NCBI GenBank assembly: GCA_035623335.1
Contig: DASPTQ010000241.1
Span: forward strand, 46,582 to 110,581
Direction of reading: 5' to 3'
DNA length: 64,000 nt
DNA from: JAFAGX01 sp035623335
GTDB lineage: Bacteria > Acidobacteriota > Terriglobia > Terriglobales > Acidobacteriaceae
Below, piece by piece: positions 36,270 through 44,818 of the stretch. Each line of letters opens with the position of its first letter. Positions within the stretch are counted from its first letter, which is position 1. Both the position numbers and the translations under genes were made by a program. Below the pieces are notes generated by a model. The model saw only the letters and a program-made list of their open reading frames with translations, had not been told where the DNA came from and made no database searches.

Positions 36270-36497
36270 CTAGGTCGCTGCCTTATTCCGAAGGTTTGAG
36301 CTTGAACTCGACCGTCCTCCACTTTTTTCTTTTGCATTGCGCTCGAACTCCCATTTTTTCAGGGGTTCGGGCGCTGCACTTACTAAAATCGATTTACCCC
36401 CCATTACTTTGGTGACGCGAACGCTCCCGTTATTCCGGCGCAAAACCCGGTTCAGCCCGGCGCCAGGGCCCCCCTGGCCGAAGGCCGGAATCGCCAC
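36270..36497 (-). pseudogene. remnant of a TonB C-terminal-like domain
   Basis: A 75-codon frame (GTG start) contains the segment VMGGKSILVSAAPEPLKKW followed by EFERNAKEKS. This aligns without gaps to the end of TonB-type domains, where a Gly-Gly turn, an Ala-Ala helix and a Lys-Lys-Trp motif are conserved in small secreted acidobacterial TonB-like proteins. The N-terminal half of the domain (the usual Pro-Tyr-Pro and first strand) is not visible in this or the neighbouring frame, and the upstream frame has no good start. It ends 36 bases before the mcp start. The simplest reading is a decayed gene. Confidence 0.4.
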
Positions 36498-36624
36498 CGT
36501 TACCCCAGGGTTGAGCCCGCTCTGAAACTCGCGAGGTCCCCCCCAGCGGCTCTGACCCGGGTCATTGGCCAGGGAGCAAAGCCTCTGCCAAGCTGGTCTG
36601 GTGCCCGCACTCGAAAGTAACTTT

Positions 36625-36640
36625 TTATTGTTTTCAATAA
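36625..36640. repeat. AT-rich perfect inverted repeat
   Basis: TTATTG and CAATAA flank a TTTT loop in an otherwise GC-rich region, between two divergently transcribed signalling operons. It could be a regulator site or part of a promoter region; no direct evidence. Confidence 0.35.
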
Positions 36641-36851
36641 CTTATTCGTCTCAATGTGAAGCGAGGAGAGGACTCTGCCGGCTTTCGTTGCAGACTGGCC
36701 CCTTCGGCATTTCAGCTTGAGACACTCGGCGGCGAATCGGGGCGATTTTCTAACTTTGCACCCGCCGGTGTTTATTCTCTTGACTCACTTTGAGATTGCA
36801 GGCTACTTTCCTTGGTATTCCATTTTCTTTGGTTGGGAAAGACCATACATC

Positions 36852-39800
36852 TTGGAAGATCCGAAGGCTCACGCTGAACCGGCGCTTCAACAGGTGCTCC
36901 TTCGCCTTTCTGAGGCAGCCCAAAGGGGAAGCGACTGGGCTTCGCTGATCCGACTGTTTTGCCGCGAAACTAGGAAGTTTTTCGAGGTCGACGGCGCCTA
37001 CTTCTGGCAGCTGGAGGCGAACGGCGAATTGGTGGGAACGGAGGCCGACGGATTGATGGCCGAGCATTTCCGGGGGCGTCGGCTCTTCTTTGAAGATAGC
37101 GCTTTGGCCATCGAGGCGGTTCGACAACGGAGAGTGCTCTCCATGAACCATGTCGATCCTGGCCGGTCTTCCCTGGCGAGAGAGTTTCAGGCAAGGTCCC
37201 TGATGGCTGTGCCTCTACTGGTCTCCGATGAAGTGATTGGAGCGGCGGTATTTCTCCACGCCTCAGACAGTGATTTCTTTCACGCCGGGTCGATGAGCGA
37301 GGCGACGATTCTGGCCAATCAGTTCGGCCGACTGCTCGAGGCCAGGCGGTCGATGACCACGCTCGCCGAGCCCCACCCGGCGGCTATTCTCACCGAAGTC
37401 GCCCAGGCCGCTCGGGTGGTCCCCGACAGCGGCACCGTGGCCGAGGCCATTGCCGAACATCTGCGAACCCTGCTTCGTACCCCGCTGGTCGCAATCTTCC
37501 TGCGGGATGGTGAATTAATCGCACTCGAGGCCGTCGCCGCCGAGTCACCCCAATTGAGTTCTGCGCTGCGCGCTGGCTTTGCCGGGGAGGGGTTGGAATT
37601 CGCGAGCGAGCTGGTGGCCCGGGCGGTGGCGGCGGGGGAGGTGATTTCCTTCCCCATGGGTCCGGCCGTCCCCCTCAATGCCGGCTTGGCTTCCGGGGGT
37701 GTGTTGCTGGCCGCCCCCTTCCGGACCTCGCGAACCCACGGCGCGATCGCCGTCTATCCGCGGCCGGAAGGCGCATTCTCGACGCAGGAAAAATCGTTGC
37801 TCTCAGCGGTTTCCGGTTTCGGAGCGGTGGCCATCGCCAATGCGGAACTCTGCCGGACGGCGCGCCACCAAGCCGAGGAACTCGAACGCATCCTCAGCCT
37901 TTCCTCCGAGCTCAACTCCATCTCCCGCATCGAGGAGTTCCTCGAGCATTTGGTCCTGCGTGCCACCGATTTCCTCGGCTTTGATCTGGGATTCGTGGCC
38001 TTATTCGAAGGGGGCGCTCTACGCCTGCGCTCGATTGCGAAACAGGGAAAGGCGCTGGCGATAGAAGCCGCGCTCGAAGGGGACCTCTGGTCCCGCGCTC
38101 TGGCGGCGAAGGACGTTGTCGCCAGCGAGGATTCGAAAGCGCTGGCAGCGACGAATTTTGCCTGGCTCACCCCTGCCCCGGTGCGGCAACTGTTGACCGT
38201 GCCGCTCCTCAGCTCGAACGGCCAAGAACTGGGACTCTTGGGCGTCGTCGACCGCTCCGATCACGCCCGGATCTCCGAAGGCCACCTTCGATCGGCGCGC
38301 TCGCTCGCGGCTCACCTTACGGTTGGACTGGAATCGGTGCGCAATCTCGAGCGCTCGGAGGAGCAGCGGCAGCGCGCGGAGGCCCTGGTACGCACGGCCT
38401 GGGAATGGAACCGCCAGCTCCAGTTTGCCGACCTGGCCAAGGGCTTTGTCGCCCATGTCGCGCAATTGATGGCAGCGCAGGCCGCTCTCCTGGCGGTAAG
38501 CGAAGGCGGAAGCTGGGAGACCCTTGCCCTCGACCCGACTTGGGAAGGGAATGAGAATTTCTCCCCCGCACGGCTCGAGGTCGCCATTCCGCGTCTTCTC
38601 GGGATCCGTGGGGAAGCCATCGTGAGTTCGAAGCTCGAGGAACTGCTCGGCGGTGAAGCGGGCATGGCGGCGGGCTCCGACCACGTCAGTCTGGTTCGTC
38701 TGCTGGCCGCAGACGGAGAGCTGATGGGTGCCCTTTGCTTGGTCCGCCAGAAACCACTGGAGCGCGCCGAGGAGCAGCTCCTTCAGGCCATCTCTGCGCA
38801 TGCCTCGATCGCCTTCGAGAATGCCCGCTTGTTCACCCGTATGGAGGCGGCCAACCGCCACTGGATTGGGATCTTTGACGCCATCACCGACTTCATTGTC
38901 GCCCATGATGAGTCCGACAACGTGGTGCGGGTCAACCGTCCTATGGCAGATTTCATCGGGGTTGAGCCCAAGGAACTGATCGGGGTCAAGACGTATGCCC
39001 TGTTTGCCCTGACGACCGGCTTCACCCCGCGGACCTGTCCGTTCTGCCGTGCGGTCTCCGAGGATGGCGAGGACCACATTCTCGCCCTTCTCGACCGAAC
39101 CTATCTGGTTTCTACTTCCCGGGTCGAGGCCGCCACCGGAGGCCTCGAGACGATTCATGTTCTGAAAGACATTACCGACCGGCGGGAGGCGGAGCGTCGC
39201 TACCGCGAATTGTTCGACAACATCCAAGAAGGCGTGTTTTTTGCCACTTCGGACGGGCGCTTTGTCGAAGTCAACGACACGCTGCTGCGCCTGCTTGCCT
39301 ACGACAGCCGGGAGCAGCTGCTGAAGGTTGACATCTGCACGCAAGTGTTTACCTCCCCGGAACACTATGACCAGTTCACCGCTCTGATGCTCCAGAATGG
39401 CGTCGTGCGCAATCACGAACAGAGTTTGCGCCGTATGGACGGATCCTCGATTCAGGTCTTGATCAATGCCGTTGCGGTTCGGGACGCCGACGAGAGGGTG
39501 ATTCAGTATCGCGGGGTCATGTTGGACATCAGCGGGTTGAGGAGCTCGCAATCCGAACTGCAGCGCGAGCGCGATTTTTCCGGCAAGATTTTAAACAACA
39601 CCCAGAGCCTGATTCTGGTGACCGACACGGCCGGCCTGATCAGTTATGCCAACCGCCGCTGGCGGGAGATGGGTTACCAGCCCGACCAACTCTGGGGGAA
39701 ACCGCTCGAGGATCTGATTGCGGCTCCTCGCCGCCCGGCGCTGCGGGAGGCCTTGGCGGCGACCTTGGCCGGCCAACAGGTGGATAATCTGGAATTGCAG

Positions 39801-40658
39801 CTGGTGCGTGGCGCAGGCCGATTGGGGCATTTCTCCCTCAATCTCAGTCCCATGCGGGACGACCAAGGAAATGTTACCAACATTGTAGTGGTCATGAGCG
39901 ACATCACCGATGCGGCCAGCTTACAGGCCAAGCTGATCCACGCGGAAAAAATGGTGGCCGTGGGCCAGTTGGTTTCCGGTGTCGCTCATGAGGTCAACAA
40001 CCCGCTGACCGCGATTCTCGGGTTTGCCGATCTGCTCCTGGAAAATCCCGAGATACCGGAGAGCGCGCGCAAGGACTTGCGCGTTATCCTGCAAGAGGCC
40101 CAACGCACCAAACAGATCGTGCAGAACTTGCTCAGCTTCGCCCGTCCCATGCCGCCGCAACGCAAGCCGATCGAGCTCAACGCCATCCTCGACCGCACCG
40201 TGCAGCTGCGCGCCTATGACTTCCATAGCCACGGCGTCGAGGTCCTCGAACACCTGGATAAGGATCTCCACCTGGTGGTCGGAGACTCGCACCAACTGCA
40301 GCAAGTCTTCCTGAACATTTTGAACAATGCCTATGATGCCGTGCGCAATACGGGTCGTGCCGCGCGCATTGAAATCCGAACGACCAATCTCGACCACCTG
40401 GTCGAGGTGATTTTCCGCGACAACGGTCATGGCATCGAGTCTCCGGAACGCATCTTCGACCCCTTTTTTACAACCAAGGACATCGGCAAGGGCACGGGTC
40501 TCGGACTAAGCATCTGCCAAGGAATTGTGCGCGAGCACGGAGGAGAGATCTTCTGTCACAACAATACCGACGGCGTAGGAGCGACCTTCCTCGTGCGCCT
40601 GCCCGCCGTCCAAGAATCGGCCCCCGTCCGGGCAGCTGCCGGAGTGGCTCCCCGATGA
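36852..40658 (+). CDS. soluble multi-sensor histidine kinase, four GAF-like and three PAS domains
   Basis: This protein of about 1268 residues has no membrane helix. GAF-like domains lie near 10-170, 180-340, 350-510 and 510-680. Three PAS domains (about 690-1040) follow; the first has a Cys pair (RTCPFCRA). The kinase core has the phosphorylated His in AHEVNNPLTAILGFADLL, the N box QQVFLNILNNAYDAV and the G boxes FRDNGHGI and GKGTGLGLSICQG. The start is uncertain: the frame is open from a TTG at 36717, but the first 45 codons cover a promoter-like sequence, so a TTG at 36852 was chosen. It overlaps the next gene by four bases. Confidence 0.9.
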   Translation: MEDPKAHAEPALQQVLLRLSEAAQRGSDWASLIRLFCRETRKFFEVDGAYFWQLEANGELVGTEADGLMAEHFRGRRLFFEDSALAIEAVRQRRVLSMNHVDPGRSSLAREFQARSLMAVPLLVSDEVIGAAVFLHASDSDFFHAGSMSEATILANQFGRLLEARRSMTTLAEPHPAAILTEVAQAARVVPDSGTVAEAIAEHLRTLLRTPLVAIFLRDGELIALEAVAAESPQLSSALRAGFAGEGLEFASELVARAVAAGEVISFPMGPAVPLNAGLASGGVLLAAPFRTSRTHGAIAVYPRPEGAFSTQEKSLLSAVSGFGAVAIANAELCRTARHQAEELERILSLSSELNSISRIEEFLEHLVLRATDFLGFDLGFVALFEGGALRLRSIAKQGKALAIEAALEGDLWSRALAAKDVVASEDSKALAATNFAWLTPAPVRQLLTVPLLSSNGQELGLLGVVDRSDHARISEGHLRSARSLAAHLTVGLESVRNLERSEEQRQRAEALVRTAWEWNRQLQFADLAKGFVAHVAQLMAAQAALLAVSEGGSWETLALDPTWEGNENFSPARLEVAIPRLLGIRGEAIVSSKLEELLGGEAGMAAGSDHVSLVRLLAADGELMGALCLVRQKPLERAEEQLLQAISAHASIAFENARLFTRMEAANRHWIGIFDAITDFIVAHDESDNVVRVNRPMADFIGVEPKELIGVKTYALFALTTGFTPRTCPFCRAVSEDGEDHILALLDRTYLVSTSRVEAATGGLETIHVLKDITDRREAERRYRELFDNIQEGVFFATSDGRFVEVNDTLLRLLAYDSREQLLKVDICTQVFTSPEHYDQFTALMLQNGVVRNHEQSLRRMDGSSIQVLINAVAVRDADERVIQYRGVMLDISGLRSSQSELQRERDFSGKILNNTQSLILVTDTAGLISYANRRWREMGYQPDQLWGKPLEDLIAAPRRPALREALAATLAGQQVDNLELQLVRGAGRLGHFSLNLSPMRDDQGNVTNIVVVMSDITDAASLQAKLIHAEKMVAVGQLVSGVAHEVNNPLTAILGFADLLLENPEIPESARKDLRVILQEAQRTKQIVQNLLSFARPMPPQRKPIELNAILDRTVQLRAYDFHSHGVEVLEHLDKDLHLVVGDSHQLQQVFLNILNNAYDAVRNTGRAARIEIRTTNLDHLVEVIFRDNGHGIESPERIFDPFFTTKDIGKGTGLGLSICQGIVREHGGEIFCHNNTDGVGATFLVRLPAVQESAPVRAAAGVAPR

Positions 40659-41065
40659 ACATGCCCGCCATCCAACCGGTCGCCGAGCTCGCCCTGCCGG
40701 TGCTGCTGATCGAGGACGAGTCCGCGGTCATGGCCTACGTGCGCACGGCGCTCGAGCGCTATGGCTATCAGGTGGTATGCACCGAATCCGGGGTCGAAGG
40801 GCTGCGTCTGCTCGCCCAGCGGGATTTCCTGGGGGTGGTGTCGGATATGCGAACTCCCGGCGGCGTAGACGGAGCCGCGGTGCACGCCTGGATCTCCCAC
40901 CATCGTCCTCGCCTGGCCGCGCGCGTGGTGTTCATTACCGGGGATATCGCCAACGAAGACACGGTGGCGACATTGCGCCAGACCGGTGCTCCTTGTGTCG
41001 AAAAACCTTTTCTCGTGCAGCAGTTCATTTCAGTGGTAGAGAAAACCATAGGAAAGGCGCCGTGA
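40655..41065 (+). CDS. single-domain response regulator
   Basis: The 136-residue receiver has an intact active site: LLIEDESAVMAY, the Asp in GVVSDMRTPGG, Thr in VVFITGD and Lys in CVEKPFLV. It has no output domain. The start overlaps the stop of the kinase gene (ATGA) and its own stop overlaps the GTG of the next gene, so kinase, receiver and sigma-54 activator are translated as a coupled set. The likely role is a phosphate relay or sink for the kinase. Confidence 0.9.
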   Translation: MNMPAIQPVAELALPVLLIEDESAVMAYVRTALERYGYQVVCTESGVEGLRLLAQRDFLGVVSDMRTPGGVDGAAVHAWISHHRPRLAARVVFITGDIANEDTVATLRQTGAPCVEKPFLVQQFISVVEKTIGKAP

Positions 41066-42462
41066 ACGAAAATCTCGGAATTCGGCTTCTGATCGTTGAC
41101 GACGAGCAGAGCATCCGCAAACTGTGCAGCACGGTCGGAGAGGCCTTGGGATTCACCTGTCTCGAGGCAAGTAGCGGGGAGACAGCTCTGGCCCTGCTGG
41201 ACGAACAACCGGCACACATGATCTTGACCGATATGGTGATGCCGAATATGTCCGGCCTGGAGTTTCTCGAGAGGGTCAAGAAACTGTTTCCCCGCACCGA
41301 AGTTGCCGTGATGACCGGTCACGGCTCGGTCGAAACCGCGGTTCAAGCCATGAAGCTTGGGGCCTACGATTACATCAGCAAGCCCTTCTCGCCGCTCGAA
41401 GAACTGCGCCTGTTTCTCCGCCGGATGGCGGAGAAGATTCTGCTGGTCGAGGAAAACCAGTTCCTCCGCGACCGGGTGGATACGGAAACCGACCTGCACG
41501 GCATTGTCGGTTCTTCGACCAAGATTCAGGACGTGTTGCGCATGATCTCACGCCTGAAGGACACGCGCACTCCGGTGCTGATCACAGGGGAAAGCGGCAC
41601 GGGAAAGGAGCTCGTGGCCCGCGCCATCCACTTCCGCGGTCCCTTCGCCAAACAGCCCTTCGTGGCGGTGGATTGTGGATCCCTGGTTCCGACCCTCATC
41701 GAAAGCGAACTGTTCGGCTATGAAAAGGGAGCGTTCACCGGGGCCCTGAAATCGAAGTCGGGACTGTTCCAAGCCGCCGATGGCGGCACGATTTTTCTCG
41801 ACGAAATCGGGGAGTTGCCGCTCGAGTTGCAGGCCAAGCTGCTGCGCGTCTTGCAGGAAAAGGAGGTTCGTCCCGTCGGCAGCAACCAGAGGCTCAAAGT
41901 GGACGTTCGGGTGATCGCCGCCAGCAACCGCGACCTCGAAAGCGAATACCGTAAGGGCACCTTCCGCAAGGATCTGTATTTCCGCCTGAACGTGGTTACA
42001 GTGCATTTGCCGGCGCTCCGAGAGCGGCGTTCCGATATCCCGATTCTCGTGCACTGGTTTCTCGACCGTTATGCCCCGGGCCGTTCCATGCAGATCACCA
42101 GTGCCGCCATGAAGTGCCTGCTGCATTATGGTTGGCCGGGGAACGTACGCGAACTTGAAAATTCCATCGAGCGCGCCATCGCGTTGGGCGATGGTCGGGC
42201 CATTGATGTTAACGACCTGCCCCCCGCCATGGCTTCGGCGTCCCAAGATGCGGCCGGCCCAGGCGCGGTGACCACTTCTTCGACCGACCTCGAAGACATT
42301 GAACGAGCGACCATCGAACGGGTCTTCGAACAGGTCAAGGGCGACAAATCGCTGGCCGGGAAGATGCTTGGGATCAGTCGGGCCACTCTCTATCGCAAGC
42401 TCAAACGTTACAACATAGGGCCCCGCCCCCTATTGGGACCGACCCGGCAGGCGTTGCAGTAG
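41062..42462 (+). CDS. NtrC-family sigma-54-dependent response regulator
   Basis: The 466-residue activator has a receiver (1-120; LLIVDDEQSIRK, Asp in ILTDMVMPNMSG, Lys in YISKPFSP), a AAA+ domain (about 140-375) and a Fis-type helix-turn-helix (LAGKMLGISRATLYRKLKR). The AAA+ part has Walker A GESGTGKELV, the GAFTGA loop that contacts sigma-54 (YEKGAFTGAL) and FLDEIGELP. All parts for activating sigma-54 promoters are present. The GTG start at 41062 lies in the stop of the receiver gene. A sigma-54-type promoter lies about 145 bases past its stop. Confidence 0.95.
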   Translation: MNENLGIRLLIVDDEQSIRKLCSTVGEALGFTCLEASSGETALALLDEQPAHMILTDMVMPNMSGLEFLERVKKLFPRTEVAVMTGHGSVETAVQAMKLGAYDYISKPFSPLEELRLFLRRMAEKILLVEENQFLRDRVDTETDLHGIVGSSTKIQDVLRMISRLKDTRTPVLITGESGTGKELVARAIHFRGPFAKQPFVAVDCGSLVPTLIESELFGYEKGAFTGALKSKSGLFQAADGGTIFLDEIGELPLELQAKLLRVLQEKEVRPVGSNQRLKVDVRVIAASNRDLESEYRKGTFRKDLYFRLNVVTVHLPALRERRSDIPILVHWFLDRYAPGRSMQITSAAMKCLLHYGWPGNVRELENSIERAIALGDGRAIDVNDLPPAMASASQDAAGPGAVTTSSTDLEDIERATIERVFEQVKGDKSLAGKMLGISRATLYRKLKRYNIGPRPLLGPTRQALQ

Positions 42463-42532
42463 AGTCGAAGCCCGGACCGAGTTGAATTTGAGACCCTGTT
42501 TCAATCTGAGACGCGAACCAGACGCGGACTTG

Positions 42533-42555
42533 AGCCAAGCTCAGCTTGGCTGAGC
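42533..42555. repeat. overlapping perfect palindromes, candidate activator site
   Basis: Two perfect inverted repeats share bases: AGCCAAGCT-C-AGCTTGGCT (42533-42551) and GCTCAGC-TTG-GCTGAGC (42539-42555). The centre lies about 90 bases upstream of the expected start of the sigma-54 promoter at 42606, a usual distance for an NtrC-type binding site. In RNA the two hairpins would exclude each other. No T run follows. Confidence 0.5.
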
Positions 42556-42605
42556 AAACCAGCTAATAAATAAGCACTTACGATTCACAGGCTGGGGTGG
42601 TCTTT

Positions 42606-42621
42606 TGGCCTTACTCGTGCA
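42606..42621 (+). promoter_or_regulatory. candidate sigma-54 promoter
   Basis: TGGC at 42606 and TGCA ending at 42621 place GG and GC exactly ten bases apart, as in the -24/-12 consensus (TGGCACG, four bases, TTGCA). The match is TGGC plus TGCA. Transcription should start near 42632, upstream of the PilZ-like gene, and a sigma-54 activator gene lies just before it. Confidence 0.5.
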
Positions 42622-42632
42622 TATTGCTTGCC

Positions 42633-42657
42633 GGACAGGGCTAGCTTCTGCCTGTCC
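42633..42657 (+). promoter_or_regulatory. 5' stem-loop in the leader of the PilZ-like gene
   Basis: GGACAGG (42633-42639) pairs perfectly with CCTGTCC (42651-42657) around an 11-base loop. It would form right at the 5' end of the transcript predicted from the sigma-54 promoter. It might stabilise the message. Confidence 0.4.
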
Positions 42658-42688
42658 TGGATTGCATTTGGTCAAGCTCGAGAGCATC

Positions 42689-43039
42689 GTGTCCAAACCT
42701 GGCACAGTCACGGTTTTTCCCCCACGCCAGAGCTCCACCAGTAAGCTGGCCAAGTTTTTTCCCAGCGCTACACCCATGAGAATTCCCGTCCGTTTGACTC
42801 GCCTGGGCACGGAGCGCAGCACGGTAACTGAGAACACCATCCTCGAGTTCGGAACTCCCTACGAAGTCTTATTTACTTCCAGCCTGCCACTCGAGTTTGC
42901 CGATCGGCTGCGGGTACGGAACTTCGACGGGACGCTCGATGTCGAAGCTCGCGTCGTGGCTCTCGAGTACAACGGCGCGCAGACCGCGGTCGCCGCTCGC
43001 TTTGCCAAGGAGGTCGCGAATTGGATCGTGAAACTATGA
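42689..43039 (+). CDS. small PilZ-like beta-barrel protein
   Basis: The 116-residue product has a beta-rich C-terminal part with the flow of a PilZ domain (RIPVRLTRLG, LEFGTPYEVLFTSSLPLEF, LDVEARVVALEYNGAQTAVA). It lacks the usual arginine motif and the (D/N)xSxxG motif, so cyclic di-GMP binding is doubtful. The start is uncertain. GTG 42689 follows a GAGAG and lies after the predicted transcription start; ATG 42776 would give the bare domain. The frame is open from 42605, but that would start inside the promoter. It overlaps the next gene by 19 bases if that gene starts at 43021. Confidence 0.65.
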   Translation: MSKPGTVTVFPPRQSSTSKLAKFFPSATPMRIPVRLTRLGTERSTVTENTILEFGTPYEVLFTSSLPLEFADRLRVRNFDGTLDVEARVVALEYNGAQTAVAARFAKEVANWIVKL

Positions 43040-44034
43040 AGGACAGTGCTTCCCCAACTCAGCCCGCGGCGGAATGGCGTCAAACCCGTGCGCTCTACCC
43101 TCTGTACGCCAACCTGGCGAAGGAATTCGTGATTGATTTTCCCGCCTGCCCCGATCTGGAAAACGGGACCGAGGAGCAGCCGTCGGAAAAGGCGGTCGAG
43201 CATGCCCGGCAGTGGCTCCTCGACCTCGATGAGCGCATAAAAGTTCATCAGCTTCGCCAATTCCTGCAGACCACGAGTTTGGTCCGCGAGCAAAGCCTGC
43301 GCGATCTGCTGACTCATCATCTGGGCAAGAAACACAGTGATGCAGATCGCGACAAGATCGACTTCCTGTTCGTGCAGTACTTTGCGCACTGCGCCCCGGC
43401 GGGCCTGCAAGACGAGAACGTGGATTTAGCTTGCGTGGCCCAAGTACTCGAGCCGGTGCTCGGGACGGTCAAACTGACGGTTCCGGAGTCGCTCGCTCCG
43501 GTCAACCAACTGCTGGCCGAGGCCAATGCGGCCAAGGACCTGAACCGGCTGCTCGCAGGCCACGTCCTCGAAAAGGGGCGGCAATTGAAGGAGTCGTTAG
43601 GGGAAGAGAACTATGCCCCCGTCGCCGTGGTGGCTTTTACCCGCTTTGGTTTCCTGATGCGCCGCATCTTCTTTCGCCTGATGTATCAGGATCTTCATGC
43701 GATCGTGGAAGGGTTACGAGAGCTTGAGAAAAGCGGGGTGTCTACGCTCGATTGCCGGCGCGCCCAGTTTTCCGCCGAGGAACCGATTGCCCGTCTGCGC
43801 ATGATCTGCCAATCCTGGAAGGTCCTGTTTCACGCCGAATATTCCTCCGGCCAGCCACTGCGCATGCTGGTGGACCTTCGGGCGGTGGTGGACGCGGCCC
43901 AGGCGCGCTCTACGAAGATTGCCCCCCCACGCCCGGCAGAACCCCGCAAACAGGCCGCTGCCGCTGGGGTTGGCGCAGAATCCCAACCGTCGGAATTCGA
44001 GGTCTTGCCTTCGCCCGCCGACAGCGGGGAGTAA
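43021..44034 (+). CDS. helical protein of unknown function in the signalling cluster
   Basis: The 337-residue protein is predicted to be mostly alpha-helical, without membrane helices, signal peptide or recognised motif. It has charged helical segments such as DLDERIKVHQLRQFLQ and a Pro/Ala-rich C-terminal tail. A TTG at 43021 has an almost perfect Shine-Dalgarno site (AAGGAGG, seven bases upstream); an ATG at 43036 overlaps the previous stop as ATGA and is also possible. The position between the PilZ-like and DHp genes, with overlap, suggests it works with them. Confidence 0.75.
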   Translation: MDRETMKDSASPTQPAAEWRQTRALYPLYANLAKEFVIDFPACPDLENGTEEQPSEKAVEHARQWLLDLDERIKVHQLRQFLQTTSLVREQSLRDLLTHHLGKKHSDADRDKIDFLFVQYFAHCAPAGLQDENVDLACVAQVLEPVLGTVKLTVPESLAPVNQLLAEANAAKDLNRLLAGHVLEKGRQLKESLGEENYAPVAVVAFTRFGFLMRRIFFRLMYQDLHAIVEGLRELEKSGVSTLDCRRAQFSAEEPIARLRMICQSWKVLFHAEYSSGQPLRMLVDLRAVVDAAQARSTKIAPPRPAEPRKQAAAAGVGAESQPSEFEVLPSPADSGE

Positions 44035-44101
44035 GCTTCCGGCCGGCGGACCATACCAGGTTTGAACAGGGGAGCTTTGGCAAGAGCCGGATAGGAAACT
44101 C

Positions 44102-44785
44102 GTGGAGCAGCCGACCGTACTGATCATTACCGACCAAGCGGAATTTGCCCGCTCGATCACCTGCCGCTGGCAATCCGAGCGCAGCCTCCCGGCATTCGTT
44201 CTCATGAGCAGCAATGTTCGCTTGGGCTTCGATCCCGGAAGCTTCGAGTTGGCGATTGTAGGCTCGATTCGCCCGGCGGCGCTGTCGGTCGTTCTTGAGG
44301 CGCTCGATGCCGCCGGGAAGCGAGTTCTATTTGTCTCTCCCGACCCGGCCATGCTCGAAAAGATTCGCGACCGCTGGCCGGGCATGCTCGCTCTGCGCCA
44401 GCAGGAGAACTGGCTCGATACCTTGCTTCTGGTGGGCTCGGAGGTGCTGCATCGTGTTCGGGCGGAAACGAACGCCATCGGGGCGGAAAAGACCAGTGCC
44501 CTTCTCGAGCAGCAAGCGACCCTGGGCCGCTACATGCTCGACATGCGCCACACCTTGAACAACACTCTGACGGCGATGCTGGGCAACTCCGAGTTATTGC
44601 TGTTAGAGCCGGGATCGCTCTCGGCCGAAGCCCGCTCGCAGATCGAAACCATCCGTCACATGGCGCTGCGAATTCACGAGGTCCTGCGGCGATTTTCCTC
44701 GCTCGAAAAGGAACTCATGGTCCTCGGTCAGGAGGCGAGAAGGAAGCCGGGAACCCGGCCGGAGCACGTCGCCGCCGCCTTCTGA
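44102..44785 (+). CDS. orphan DHp protein with degenerate receiver, no kinase ATPase domain
   Basis: The 227-residue protein has an N-terminal Rossmann-like region (1-115) that looks like a receiver without its phosphoacceptor (expected Asp replaced in LAIVGSIRP). It is followed by a histidine-kinase dimerisation domain: His150 in DMRHTLNNTLTAMLGNSELL and a second helix SQIETIRHMALRIHEVL. The catalytic ATPase domain is absent. The His box is intact, so phosphotransfer or docking is possible, as with Spo0B or ChpT; this is inference. GTG start with AGGA six bases upstream. Last gene of the cluster. Confidence 0.8.
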   Translation: MEQPTVLIITDQAEFARSITCRWQSERSLPAFVLMSSNVRLGFDPGSFELAIVGSIRPAALSVVLEALDAAGKRVLFVSPDPAMLEKIRDRWPGMLALRQQENWLDTLLLVGSEVLHRVRAETNAIGAEKTSALLEQQATLGRYMLDMRHTLNNTLTAMLGNSELLLLEPGSLSAEARSQIETIRHMALRIHEVLRRFSSLEKELMVLGQEARRKPGTRPEHVAAAF

Positions 44786-44818
44786 ATCGCCTCGGTGCCC
44801 ATCGCGGCGCGGCCCTTT

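Larger units (their letters stand above)
36240..36851. other. divergent intergenic region between mcp and the histidine kinase gene
   Basis: About 600 bases separate the two signalling operons. The left part holds a TonB-like gene remnant. The middle has an AT-rich patch with a perfect inverted repeat. A -35-like TTGACT (36780-36785) followed after 18 bases by TACTTT could be the promoter of the kinase gene. I found no clear promoter for the mcp operon. Confidence 0.5.

Noticed and set aside
38019..39551. Open frame of 510 codons on the minus strand inside the histidine kinase gene
   Set aside because: It is the antisense of a clearly coding region with full GAF, PAS and kinase motifs. The product has no natural domain, and long antisense frames are expected at this GC content.
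42605..42688. Upstream ATG for the PilZ-like gene
   Set aside because: It lies inside the sigma-54-type promoter, upstream of the expected transcript start, and encodes a Cys/Leu-rich stretch unlike the rest.
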